Of a stretch of 57,971 nucleotides of DNA, positions 12,901 through 24,068 are shown piece by piece. Both the position numbers and the translations under genes were made by a program. Origin of the DNA: Pestalotiopsis fici W106-1 (lineage: Eukaryota; Ascomycota; Sordariomycetes; Amphisphaeriales; Sporocadaceae); NCBI RefSeq assembly GCF_000516985.1, contig NW_006917109.1, positions 1-57,971 on the forward strand. The letters run 5' to 3'. Under the pieces are notes generated by a model, which saw only the letters and a list, made by a program, of their open reading frames with translations, searched no databases and was not told the DNA's origin. Position 1 is the stretch's first letter, and every line of letters begins with the position of its first letter.

Positions 12901-13697
12901 GTTATTTATTACCCGATATTTTAAATTCCTATTTAAAATATTTTATTTTTTATAAATTTAATAAAAGGCGGCTTATTATAATATAATTAAAATAATTATA
13001 TTTAAGAAGTTTATAGCTTAAGCCGAATTATTTTATATTTTAATAATTTGTTTTACCTAGGTTTTTGCTATAATTATTTTTTATTTATTAATTTAATTAG
13101 CAGCTTTTTTTAATATTTTCGGAGGCTTAAAAGCTTTTAAATATTATTTTTTTGCTTTTTTTTATTATTTATAGCTAATTTGCTATAGCGAACCCTTAAA
13201 TTCTCGTATTATTTATATAAAGGCTTATTAATTAAATAATACGTAAAAAAAAAGTTTAAAAAAATTATTATAATTATTTATTTTGTGATTTTTTTAATCG
13301 CCGTATATTATTTAGCGTATATAGCCTTTTTTATTTTATAATAATTATAATCAAGGTTAAATAATTTTTAACCTTTTTTAATAAAATCCGTAATCGTTTA
13401 TTTTTTATCTTTTTTATTTTATATAATCGGATCGTCGTTTATATTTGCAGCTTCGAAAATAGCAGCCGCGGTTTTTATATATTTGGTTTTTTTAATATTT
13501 GGTTCGATTGGAGTTTTAATTAAAATCGTTTTATTTTTAAGGTAATTAATTAATCCGGCAATTTATGCCTAGATTTAAAACGTATATTTTTAATTAGTTT
13601 AATCGGAGGTTATTTTTAACGATGCCGTTAGGCCGATTCCGGCTTTTTTCGTAATTATTATTTTTATAGCTTCGGCGGAGGTATTAAGATTTTTAAT

Positions 13698-13930
13698 TAT
13701 TAATTAAAATAATATTTTTTTATTAGAGTTTAAATTAGTTTAGTATAAATATTAATTATATAATATATTAATTTATATTTTACGCCTTTTAGTTTTAATA
13801 AGGTATACGCTTATTTAGGTGGCCCCGGCTAATCCCCGGGAGGTCCCGTATATTTATTTAAATATTATAGGGTTGATCCGTGTGCTTAAGCATACCCCAG
13901 TGTATGGGAACCATAATCCACCATCTGACA
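13698..13930 (-). repeat. Copia LTR, right copy (5' LTR of the element)
   Basis: 233 bp. The last 50 or so bases (for example CCCCAGTGTATGGGAACC) are unmutated while the left, inward-facing end is strongly RIPed. Differences from the other LTR are transitions of the C-to-T and G-to-A kind in all parts I compared. It ends TGACA, just before the target duplication. Confidence 0.93.
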
Positions 13931-13935
13931 CGTAT
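13931..13935. repeat. Target-site duplication, right copy (CGTAT)
   Basis: Identical to the five bases left of the left LTR. Confidence 0.85.
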
Positions 13936-14149
13936 TTAATATCCTGACAATATACGATTTATATTGCGATAATCGCCATAAATGCCGGATAAAAACGAAA
14001 TAGCGTCTAAATAAGCCCACTCGCTTTTATACTTATTATAATTAAACTATTATTTAATTTTATTATTTTTTAAAATACCCGTTATTTTAAATACGATATT
14101 TACCTAAAACGATTACTAAAATAGCTATAAAGTTTTTTAAAGCGGCTTA

Positions 14150-15290
14150 AATCTCCCTAAAAGGGCAATATTTTAAAGGTATTTTTTAAACGAAAAAGGC
14201 CGCTTTCGCTAAAAATAACGATAAAAAAAGCTTTACTATTAACGGCAAAAATAAATTCGAGTTACGGCTAAATTATTATATATACGATATAAAGCTATAA
14301 AAAACGCGCCGGAACCTAACCTAAAAAAAGCTAACGGCTTTAATAAAATAAACTAAAAACTAATTTATTTATTATTTTAAAAAGCTCGGCTTTAGCGATA
14401 AGCTTAATGTTATAGCGGCTAAATTCGGAAAATAAAAATTTAAACCGCCCGTTTTATCCGAAATTTTGCGCCGTTTTAAAAGCGCTATTATATCGGAATT
14501 TAAAAGCTTTCTTAAATATAGCTAAAATTTTAAGGACGGTGGCTAAAATAGCAAGCAGCCGGGCACCGTTAAAAAAGATAAAGCCGGCAATTTTAACGCG
14601 CCTAGCGATTTTAAAAACTCTAATTTTAGAGCTAATAACTCTAAAACTAATAATTCTAAAGCTAATAACTCTGGATATTCTAATAATTCTGCCGACGTTT
14701 TAGGCGGTTTCGCAAATAAGGCCGAAAAGTTTTAAAATGCCTTTAATAATAAAAAAAAGCTGGCCCTGCTTTATAAGCATTTTAATAATAAAGGAATTTA
14801 GCTAAACGACGAAATCGCGCTAAATAAGGTAAATAATATATAAGCGTTTTTCGACCCGCGTAATAAAATTAATTATATTTTTTTAAGCGTTTTCCCTAAA
14901 TAATATAAAAATATTATAAAAAAAGGTAAAAATAAAGGCTAAAATAAAAGCAAAGGCAATAATAAAAAAAAGGATAAAAGGTAAAATAAAAATAAAAGCT
15001 AAAGCAAAGGCGATAATAAAAGTAAAATAAAACCCTAAAGCTCCCGCTCGATTAAAGGCAAAAATAAAAGCCGGAAAAATAAATTTACGTTTAATATTTC
15101 CTAAAGCTTATATAATAATAACGACGATAAGCAGCTGTTTAATCCTAAAAATATAATTAAGCGCGTTTATAATACTTAGGCGTCGCTAGCGCAAAATACG
15201 CCGCAAACTAGGACTAAAGCGCTTTTTAGCGAAAACATAGCCCGGTCCCGCTTAGCTTTAGCATTTTAATATTTCGATAATATAAAAAAA
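14150..15290 (+). pseudogene. Lysine/asparagine-rich relic reading frame
   Basis: A single plus-strand frame can be followed for about 380 codons with stops that are only TAA or TAG, so this was once a long open frame. Its middle (about 14,628-14,695) encodes short Asn-Ser repeats (A-N-N-S-K). A long, very basic segment follows (about 14,920-15,070), rich in KNK and KGN. The strong bias towards Lys resembles a nucleic-acid-binding or gag-like protein, but no zinc knuckle, RT or DDE motif is visible and I cannot name it. A less clear continuation runs on to about 15,930. The frame begins roughly 200 bp right of the Copia insertion, which appears to have landed next to or inside this older element. 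Confidence 0.5.
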
Positions 15291-15929
15291 AAAATATTAA
15301 TTTCCTATAACGTAAATAATTTTAAGGTTTACGCGGTTAAACGATATCGCGCGATATAATAGCTAATTTTCGCCGAAAAAGTTTTTAATAAAAATAAAAA
15401 TAAAAACGATATTATAAATAAAATTAAAAAAATAAAAAAAGTTAAAAATGCGTTACGCGGCATTAAATAATAATTAGGCAAAAATATTATCGAAGCTTTT
15501 GGAGTTTATATAAATGCCGTATTTTTTTTCCGTAATATTTAAAATAAATTATAAAATTGCTAATATAAATATATTTATAAGGCTAAAGATATTTAATGCT
15601 ACGCTTATATTATAATAATATTTAACGATTTAATAATAAGCGAGCCGGCTTATTAAATAAATTAGATTCGCGGCGTTAATAGCTAATTATAATTAATAAT
15701 TCGCTAGCAATATCCGAATTTCTAATATTTATAATTTTATATACCTAGCTGCCGTATTTTTAATTTACTATACCTAACGTAACCGTTTATTTAATTTATT
15801 ATAACGGGATTCGGCGTCGATTTAGTGGCACCGTAATTATAAATTAATAATTATAAATTATAAAACGCTGCGTTTTATCGTATGCCGAATAAATTTATTC
15901 CGGCGTGATATAATAAGCGGCTTAACGGA

Positions 15930-16140
15930 TCGGATCGGTCGGGCTGCTGACTTGTTTTAAATAGTCTGTGACGATGCTACCCGAGCCTTTGTTTTTATAT
16001 GTGTATATTAGGGGACCGCAATTTAAAAGAACTCTAATGAGAACTCTGACAAGTACCATCGGACCGCAGTCTAACAGAACTCTAACAAGCATCGGACCGC
16101 AATTTACAAAACGAGAATTAATAAAGAATCGCTATATGCC
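15930..16140. repeat. Low-RIP pocket with direct repeats
   Basis: Here CpA and TpG reappear. GGACCGCA occurs at 16,013, 16,061 and 16,094, and each of the first two is followed by AGAACTCT-type sequence, giving irregular units of 48 and 33 bp. No reading frame is supported. The pocket could be an LTR or terminal piece of a neighbouring element, but no matching partner copy was found. Confidence 0.5.
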
Positions 16141-17130
16141 CGATTAACTCCAATAAGGTAAATTTATAATAATACGTTTAGCAATAAGATTAATATTATT
16201 AAAGCGTTTATAAATAGGGCATCGACTAAATATACCGCTAATTCCGGCTATATATTAATTATAAAAAGTAATAATACGCTTATTTCGTTAAAACGGAGGC
16301 CTAGGTTTAAATCGTTAGGTTTTAGCGCTTAAATAACTTTTACAACCGGTTATATTTTAACGATTTCGACGATATAAATAAATCGATTATATTTCCTAAA
16401 ATTTATAATAATATTTACCGCCTTTTTTTTAAGCTTATAAAAAACGGTATTTTTAAAACGGTAATAATTTTACGCGGGTTTAAAATAATTTATTTAAATT
16501 AAACGGAAACGTAAATTTAGCCCGGTTAAGACGGCGACGTATTAAAAAAAGCCGGCGAAACCGCGCTTACCCGCGAAAAACAAAAAAAAAAGAAAAAGCG
16601 GTCGGTTATAAATATAAAATTAGGGTTATAATTAGCGGCGCAAAACGAGCTTTAATAATTTAAGCGATAATTTCGAGTTTTTAAATACCAAAAAAACCTT
16701 TTTAGCGGTTGTAAAAAATTAAAAAATAGCTATAATTTTCGATTTCTATAAGCTTAAATTAAGCCGCGCTTTAGCGTATACGTTTATAATCCGGCGGTTA
16801 GCAAAATTAAATAATAAAATATAATAATATAAAGCAGATATTAGCGACCGTATAAGCGATATTTATAAGCAGCTATATTAAATAATTATAATAAAATAAA
16901 GATTTAACTAGCAAATAATAATATATAAAAGGAATTAATTAGCAAAATAGCAATATATAATAATACTCCGCCGTATCGTCTCCTAACTAATTTTGGCTAG
17001 AAAACAATCTCCTGGGCTAATAGGTAATTCGGCATCGGTAACGTAATAAAGATATAAATAGCTTAAAAGGCCTTTTAATTTATAAATTTATAAAAGTTAC
17101 TGCCTATTATTTAACCGCAATTAATGGCGT
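16141..17130. repeat. RIP-degraded AT-rich block
   Basis: RIP-type sequence with TAA/TAG-interrupted frames on the plus strand and a lysine/arginine-rich patch near 16,555-16,610. No diagnostic motif was recognised. Confidence 0.55.
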
Positions 17131-18400
17131 GGTTTTATAGCCTTACCGATAATACGCTTTTTTTTCGCTGGTAAAGGGACGGGGTGGTATTTACCGATGT
17201 ATTTGCGTTCAGATGTCGGGATATAGGTGGAGTCCGGATGCAAGGTGGCAGGTAAAGAATTTGCGTGGATACGCTAACGGAATCGGATATAATAAATAGG
17301 TTTTTAATTCTGCAAATTGCAAATAGAGTTGTAATCTGCTAGGGTGCGTAAGTTAGTTATATAATGGATTAAAGCTGTTCGTGATAGAACTGTTGTTTAT
17401 TAAAGCTTAAAGCTAAGCTAGCTAACGGTTATTAAAAATAAAGCTTAATAGGCCGTTTAAAATTCGAACCCGCTAGCATTACCGTTATAATAGGGCAATA
17501 TAAAATAATAGACCACTTTAGTTTATTATATATAAACTTTTTTTTTCTATTATATACGTATAATTTTCCCTGTAAATGCCATATTAATCGCCAAGTTATA
17601 ATGGATTTAGATTGGTCCGTTTGAAAGCATATCCCGTTTAAAGGCATCAGATCCGTCCGAATTATATTTAAAGGTCTCGGACGCCGCCGGCCAATTACCG
17701 CCTAATAGCAATTATTTTAAGTTAAAAATTTGGTGGGAGTGGATTTTAATATATCCGTCATATATAAAATCTTCCTTTGCACCGTCGTTTATTTTATATG
17801 GAGAAGCAGGTCGTAAATATATATTTATAATATAATGGAATACGTATAAGGTGTTATTAAAGACAAATTGGTATATACGAAGCTCTGCAAAGTGATATCT
17901 AACCATAATTAACTTACAAATTATAACTTGCTGCAAAAGTAATGCTAAAAGAGATCGGGATCTATCAGACTATGCAGTATTAAGTATATTTATATACGGA
18001 AAACTCCAGCTTACAGCCCAATTTAAGGAAAGTACTGGTTTAGTAGTGCCAGGCTGCAGAATATTATGCAATACGCCGGATTAAATTATAATTTTAAAAT
18101 TAATAAATATCGGATATAAGTCTACTAATTAAGTCTTACCTACCCGTCGGCTTTGTTATATATAAACGATTTTAATATAATTTTTATTTTATAGCGTTTA
18201 TTTACGGCTTTATAATAGTATAGGTATTTAATATAAATATTAAGCGAGAAAAAAATATTACCGTATTAATAAAAAATATATCGAAATATAATAATCTCTA
18301 GCAAATAAAGGCAGTTTTAGTTATATAGCATATATATTTTAGGCCGCATTTAAGCATAAGCAATAGGTATTTAAATAATTTGCTAGGCCTTTAATTTCTG
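17131..18400. other. Less mutated stretch without a supported gene
   Basis: From about 17,150 to 17,300 the plus strand is G-rich and keeps TpG and CpA. 17,640-18,080 is likewise milder than the arms. Two minus-strand frames of about 70 codons (17,432-17,647 and 17,712-17,936) show no domain and no coding signature, so I do not call them genes. The stretch may be remnant single-copy DNA between elements. Confidence 0.4.
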
Positions 18401-19320
18401 CAGCATTTAGGCATCCACGTCTTTTATTTTTGATTTACCTTATAATTTCTTAGATCCGTTTTGCCTAAGGCTTTTTCGTTTTATTTACCTTTATCGGATT
18501 TACATATATATTAGATTTTTGCAACCTTATTAACTTTTAAATTCGATTTATAATTAATCATAACTTCTTACCTTAATTCACCACTAATTACAACTTACTC
18601 TGCCGGTTTTATTTATCTCGATCCAGTCATTTAATTAAAATTATCAAGCTAGCACCTCTATTTATATATATTTTTATTAATATTTGCTTAATAAATTAAA
18701 AGGCTTTATTATCGTAAATATTAATATTTAGCTATTATAATTAATAAACTTAAATCTCTTCAAGCCAGCGCTTTTTATATATACCTAATTAATATTTATA
18801 ATTTTATCGTGCCTAACGTTTTTAACCTTGGTTTTATTATTTAGTTAAATTACCAAAGCAGTTAAAGACTTTTACGACTTATACTTTCTATACCTAACCT
18901 ATTTATTCGGTAAATTAATAATTCCTCTATTTCTTAAATCTAGTCTAATTAGAATTAAGCCATCCAAGGTCTTTCCAGTTAGGTTTTTCTAATTAGGTCT
19001 TTTTAGATATAAGTCCCATTATATATATCCTCGGTAAGTCCAATATTCCACGGTCTCGGATTCGATTAATTAAATCAGGATTATTAAAATCGAGTCTTTT
19101 AGCTTATTATCCTTTATAAATAATTTTATTACCTATTTTAATAAATCTAGGTTTTTATTAGTTTTAAGCCGCTTTAGCGTTTTTTATATCCGTCCTAAAT
19201 TTCTAAATACGGTATAAATAAAATTAATTTAAAGCTTTTATATATATTTATATTTAAATTTTACTAAATTTTTATTTTCGTTTGCTAATATTTTTTTTTT
19301 ATAATTATATTTTTTTAGTA
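18401..19320. other. T-rich, moderately mutated region upstream of a relic ORF
   Basis: The plus strand is pyrimidine-rich and retains CpA, for instance around 18,450-18,640. A short motif AGGTCTTT...AG is repeated near 18,979-19,010. It ends where the relic frame at 19,330 opens, so it may be that element's 5' leader; no LTR pair was found. Confidence 0.35.
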
Positions 19321-19329
19321 AAATAAAAT

Positions 19330-21860
19330 TTACGCTAGCGAGCCTAACCCCGGCTAGGTCGATGCGAGCGTTTATTCCGAGAGTTACGTCGAGGAGGCCG
19401 ATTAGCTGGATTTAGATTATGTCGACGATAATAATTAGTCCGAGGACGAGCTTACCGGCGTTTCCGAGGCTCCCGAAATGGTCGAATTTATAAAAAAGGT
19501 CCTTTTTAACCTTAATTAATTCCAGGGAAACAACCTTTAAAAACGACCGTTACCTCGCTTATTATTAATAGGTCGGCAGGAGATCCGAAAAAAGGATATT
19601 TATAAACATTATATGCTTTTAAGCACGGAAAATAATATTATAAAATAAATGCGAAATTTTATTTAAAAGGTTATAATAAAAAATTAAAAATACTATAATT
19701 TCGCGTTTAATAGCCAGGAATTTGCTAATTTTCGCAATAAAATATATACGCGCGTTTACGGCTTTTTTATTTTAATAAAAAACGACGAAAGCGTAAAAAA
19801 AGGCTTTAGCTTCCGCTATAAATATATTAATTTATAATATATTATAAAAAAAATTCGTAGGCTTTTATTTCTTTTTATTAAAGCGTAAAATGCCTTTAAA
19901 TAGGTTCGTTTAAATAAAAAGAAAAGGGTTTTTTATTACTCCCCGTTTATGGGCCTTGGTAACCGGGAGAATTTCCGGGTCGTTTTTTAGGGCTTAAATT
20001 AGCTTTACGGGTATTACCCGATTGCCGCTATACTTTTTATCGAACGCATTTTGCGGGCGACGATTAATTTTTAGGATATCGTTTAATAGCAAGAGTTTAA
20101 GCTATATTTTAATACTTTAATAAATATTAGAATAATTAGCACTATTATTAGTAATACGTTTTATTATAGCTTTCGATATAAACGTTAGGTAAAATTTTCG
20201 CGGGAAAAAGCCGAGGCTATTTTTTAAATATTTTGTATAATAAATAAATCGCTATATATTAATAATTTAATGGCTTTTTTTTCGAATAGGCAATTATTTC
20301 GCAGCCGAAATTTCCGATAAATTTACTAATTAATATACGAAAATCTTTTAGCTTTGGACCGCTTGCGATTATATAAATAGTATCGGTAAATTACCGGGTA
20401 TTATAGGCTTATATTTAACGAGTTTTATAATTTATGCTATATTTAAAATCCCGATTATTCCGGAAAATTCGTTTTTTTTCTATTTTATTATTTTTTTAAA
20501 CCTAAAGCTATAGAATAACGTTAGAATTAGGCTTTTTGCGCGGATTTTTTCCGCTATAGGCTCGATAAATTAATATATTATTACGGAAAAAATTTAGTTA
20601 ATAAAGGCTATTTTTCTAAAAAAACCTGGTAATTTTTGCTTTTCGCGTATGCTTATTTTTAATACGGCATAATTTAGCGAGCTAAAAATAAGGTTATATT
20701 ATTAGCCGGCGCGGATAATAGCTATATTAAATAGTTAATTTTAGATTTATTCGGCGTTTTATTCGTTTAATAATAGAATTTTTTATTAATAATTAATATT
20801 AATAAAAAGATTTATAATATAATTATAGGCTCCGGCTAAAAAAAGAGACCCGGCGATAATAGCTTTAACCCGGTCGCTTATTTTTATTTATAATAATCGA
20901 ATTTTAATTTAAATTTTTAATTTATTAATTAGGCCGTTTAAAATTACTTATTAGCTATTTAAGGGGAAATTAAATGCCTTATAGCCGCGATCCGTTTTAT
21001 GCTTTCCGGTAAATCCCTATATTGGAACGTCGACGAGACATAATACCGCCAGATTTAAAGGTTGGGGCGCGAATTTAATATATTTAAAGGCCAGCCTTCG
21101 ATCGAAAAAGTCCTTTTTTTTAAAAAGGTATAAATATTAAATACGAGCGTTATAACAGATATTTTTAGGCAAAGGTCGCCTACGGTTATAATACCGCCTA
21201 ATCGTTTATTTGCCGTAAATAAGGCAAAAAGCGATAAGGAGTTTTAAAAGGATGCCGTCGAATTTATTTACGAATATTACATATTACCGTTTATTAAAAA
21301 GCGTAATTTTAAACGATATTAAATAATAATATGCCTAACTTTATACCCGGATGGTCCGGAGCGTCCTTACGAATGCGACGGGTGCGGCAGTTTTTTTTAA
21401 CTAAAAAAGCGTTTTAAAGCAATATTATAAAATTTATATTATTTATTTAGGCTATAAAACGGAATTTTTTAATGCTAAAAAGCGCGCGGAATATAAAAAT
21501 AAATATATAAAAAAGCCGGAGTTAATTATATAGCCGGAAAGCCACGATTACGACGCTTACGGCTATCGTTTTATTATAAAAACGAATTTTAATATATATC
21601 GTAAAACCTATACGCGGTATTTAAATTATAAAGCGAAATTCCGCGACGCTACGGCGCACGCGGAATATAAAATTAAATATATAAAAAAGCCGGAATTAAT
21701 CGTATAGCCGGATTGTATTAAATATAAAGCCTACGGCGCTATTTTTAATAAAATAAAAAATTTTATAAAATACCGCAAAAATAAATGCCTTAAATGCCTT
21801 TATTATAAACGGAATTTTAAAAAATAAAGCAAAAGCAAAGCACGTTAAAGGCATAAAATT
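19330..21860 (+). pseudogene. Relic element protein with C-terminal C2H2-like fingers
   Basis: A plus-strand frame opens near 19,330 with an acidic, GC-richer start (many Glu and Asp codons) and can be followed to about 20,760 with only TAA/TAG stops. After a poorer stretch it continues, with at least one apparent frameshift at an eight-T run near 21,392, into a basic tail made of tandem finger-like units. The size (about 2.5 kb) and architecture suggest a large transposon-borne DNA-binding protein. The N-terminal half has no motif that I recognise and I found no RT, DDE or helicase signature, so the class remains open. Confidence 0.5.
21360..21860 (+). repeat. Tandem finger-coding repeat, about 174-bp period
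   Basis: Matching sites lie at 21,453, 21,627 and 21,804 (TATAAA...GGAATT), and GCGGAATATAAA lies at 21,486 and 21,660. The spacing is 174-177 bp, i.e. 58-59 codons. Each unit encodes Y-x2-YGA-x-F ... Y-L-x-Y-K followed by AEYK-x-KYIKKPEL. Reading Tyr as mutated Cys or His turns the first part into C-x2-C ... H-x3-H. The first unit still has an unmutated C-x2-C (ECDGCG at about 21,371-21,388). Confidence 0.7.
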
Positions 21861-23714
21861 AATTACTTAAAACGGCCGGTAACGCTATTTAAAAATAAGC
21901 CTATAAAAAAAAAGTAAAAAAATATTAGTAATAATAAAATCGTAAATTTAATTTATTCCGTATTTACTACCTCCTTTTTGCCGCATTTAAAACCCGCAGT
22001 TTAAAAGTCGCCTACTAAAACTTCGATTAAAAGGGGGTATTTAACCAAATTTGACGCCTTAAGTGATAGCGCTTTAATTATTGCTTTTAATGCTTCCGGT
22101 ATTGCTTTTAATACTATTTTTAGCATTTATGCCCCTAGCAATATTAGTATTTTTAAATCCTTTTTTATACTTATTTATTAATTTATTTATTATTTTATTT
22201 TTTAGGCCTTTTTTTTTTCGCTAAAATAATATATTTTTATTTCCGTAAAAAATATAAATACACGATATCTTAATTTTATTTAATAATCGTCCCGATTAAT
22301 TAAAAAATTCTAATGCGGCCGCTTTTATATTTAATAGCTTTTAATATAATAGCTTGCTTTAAAATTTAAATTTTAATATTACCGTTTAAAATATTTGCTA
22401 GCTTGCGTTAATTATAAAGCGGTATAATTTAGTAAAGCGCTTAGATTAGCGAGAATAGTTAAAAAAGGAAAATATTAATACGTAAATATTCGAGATTTTC
22501 CGAGGCGTTTCGCCGTAATATATAATTTACGATAAATATTCGGATAATTTATTATTTTTTTCCGTTTATTTAAAAAAACGCTTTAAGCCGCTTAAATAAC
22601 CGGTTTAAAATCGATAATTATTATAACACTAAATAGGTAGCCTTTTCGGTTAATACTAAAGCGTTATTCCCGGGTTAATTTAAATAAGCTTTATATTAAT
22701 TTTTAGCCGTTTACGATTAAATTACGAATACGCTTATAATCGCGGATTCGCAATAATAAAAAGCAGGTTTTTTACGGTATAATCGGATTTTAAAACGTAT
22801 AATATATTATTTTAACTAATTTAGCCGAAATAACGTAATTTTAACGCTTAAAATACGAAATATCCCGTAACAAAATAACGGCGCAAATTGCGGTTTATAT
22901 ACCTTAAGCAATTTTGCAGCATTAATACGAAGCGGTATTTATTATAACAGCGATTTATTCGAGCTTTAAAAAAGGCGAATTTAAAACTAGCTCGGATAAA
23001 ATATACTTACGCGAATATAGCCTAATATAAGCTAATATTATTACGCAAATTAGGTTTCTCCGGAGGCATCGCCACTTTTATTACCTTTACTACCTTTAAC
23101 CAAGCTCGAATTTAAAAATACGGGCCTGATTTTTAGCGATACACCACCGGCGCCGTTATTTTAAATTTTAATTCCTTTTAATATTAAAAAATCTGCTAGT
23201 TTTCCCGCCGGAAAGCCGCCCGCCGGAAAGCCGCCCGCTTTAAAATAGCTAAATTTAAAGCAAATGCTTTAAATTTTTAGGAGCCTAATACCCGCCCCGG
23301 TACCTTAAATCTAGCTTTTTTCCGATAATAAAAAATCTGCTCCTTTTTTAGTTTTTCCGCCTATTTTTTTTTCCGCCTAGCAATATAAAATATTTTCTTT
23401 TTTTTATAGCGAAAAATTAAATAATAGCAAAATCGAATGCTATTTTTGCTATAAATTTTATAAGCTAAAAAAAATTAAATAATATATTAATGCTATATAT
23501 TTTAAATATTATTATTATAAATTACGCGTTTTTAAAAAAGATAATATCGGATTTTATAAAAAAAATGCTTTAAGCGCATTATTCCCGATAATAATAATAA
23601 TAACAGCAATAATAATATTAGCTAATTAATAAATAACTCGAGGCGGCGGGGTAATATATTATTTTAATTTAAAATAAATCTTTTTTTTCGGGGCTCGCGT
23701 AATTTTATTAAATA
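21861..23714. repeat. RIP-degraded AT-rich block
   Basis: RIP-type sequence without an assignable frame. It contains a 14-15 bp GC-rich duplication, GCCGGAAAGCCGCCC twice in a row near 23,205-23,235. Milder mutation is seen at about 22,010-22,140 and 23,040-23,130. Confidence 0.6.
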
Positions 23715-24068
23715 TTATTTATTATATTTATATTTATATACCTGCTTAATAATTACTAAAATCGGATTAATAAATCTATTATATTTATTTCGAAATTTTT
23801 TGCTAATATAAATAAAAGCTTTTTCCTTTATATTCTTCCTTTGCCGTTTTCCGCTTTTTTCTGCGGGAAATTTAAAGTTTAGTTTCGCTAATCCCGGTGG
23901 TTTCGCTAGTCCCGGCGTAACGAGGTCGTTAGGAGCAATTGTTGTGACGAGGTCGTTAGGAGCAATTATATTATATCCGACGGGAAGCTTAAATACCGTT
24001 AAAATCAGGCTATTATACCCGAACCTACGCCTGGAAAATAACCGTCCTCGTCGAACTCCTAGGCGCAT
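23715..24068 (-). CDS. Small uninterrupted ORF with peptide repeats, doubtful gene
   Basis: A 117-codon frame on the minus strand that starts with ATG and has no stop, although it lies inside RIPed DNA. Residues about 36-52 hold a nine-residue tandem repeat (APNDLVT twice), and GLAKPPGLAK follows. The remainder is Lys/Arg-rich. At the DNA level the repeat ACGAGGTCGTTAGGAGCAAT occurs twice 27 bp apart. There is no signal peptide or known domain. It may be the least damaged part of a longer element protein rather than a gene of its own; the codons involved contain few RIP-sensitive sites. Confidence 0.25.
   Translation of the reverse strand: MRLGVRRGRLFSRRRFGYNSLILTVFKLPVGYNIIAPNDLVTTIAPNDLVTPGLAKPPGLAKLNFKFPAEKSGKRQRKNIKEKAFIYISKKFRNKYNRFINPILVIIKQVYKYKYNK

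Larger units (their letters stand above)
8670..13930 (-). mobile_element. Complete Ty1/Copia LTR retrotransposon, RIP-inactivated
   Basis: Full-length element of 5,261 bp bounded by two 233-bp LTRs and a CGTAT duplication. Coding sense is the minus strand, so the 5' LTR is the right-hand one. Reading leftwards, the reverse-transcriptase box survives as YVNNVIIA (9,940-9,962), where the family has YVDD. Further left an RNase H segment reads FADNSIDRKST (9,426-9,463) followed by KLFGG. RT upstream of RNase H with a YVDD-type box is the Copia pattern. Both active-site Asp codons are now Asn codons (G-to-A on the coding strand), and TAA/TAG stops are frequent, so the element is dead. Gag and integrase should occupy the right half but are too degraded for me to delimit. 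Confidence 0.92.

Noticed and set aside
17451..17500. tRNA-like B box (GGGTTCGAAT on the minus strand) with a weak A-box-like sequence about 45 nt upstream
   Set aside because: Neither the T stem nor the acceptor stem pairs, and the A box matches poorly, so neither a tRNA nor a SINE head is supported.
17432..17936. Two minus-strand ORFs of 71 and 74 codons
   Set aside because: No domain, no coding bias and no conserved features; they are compatible with chance frames in mildly mutated DNA.
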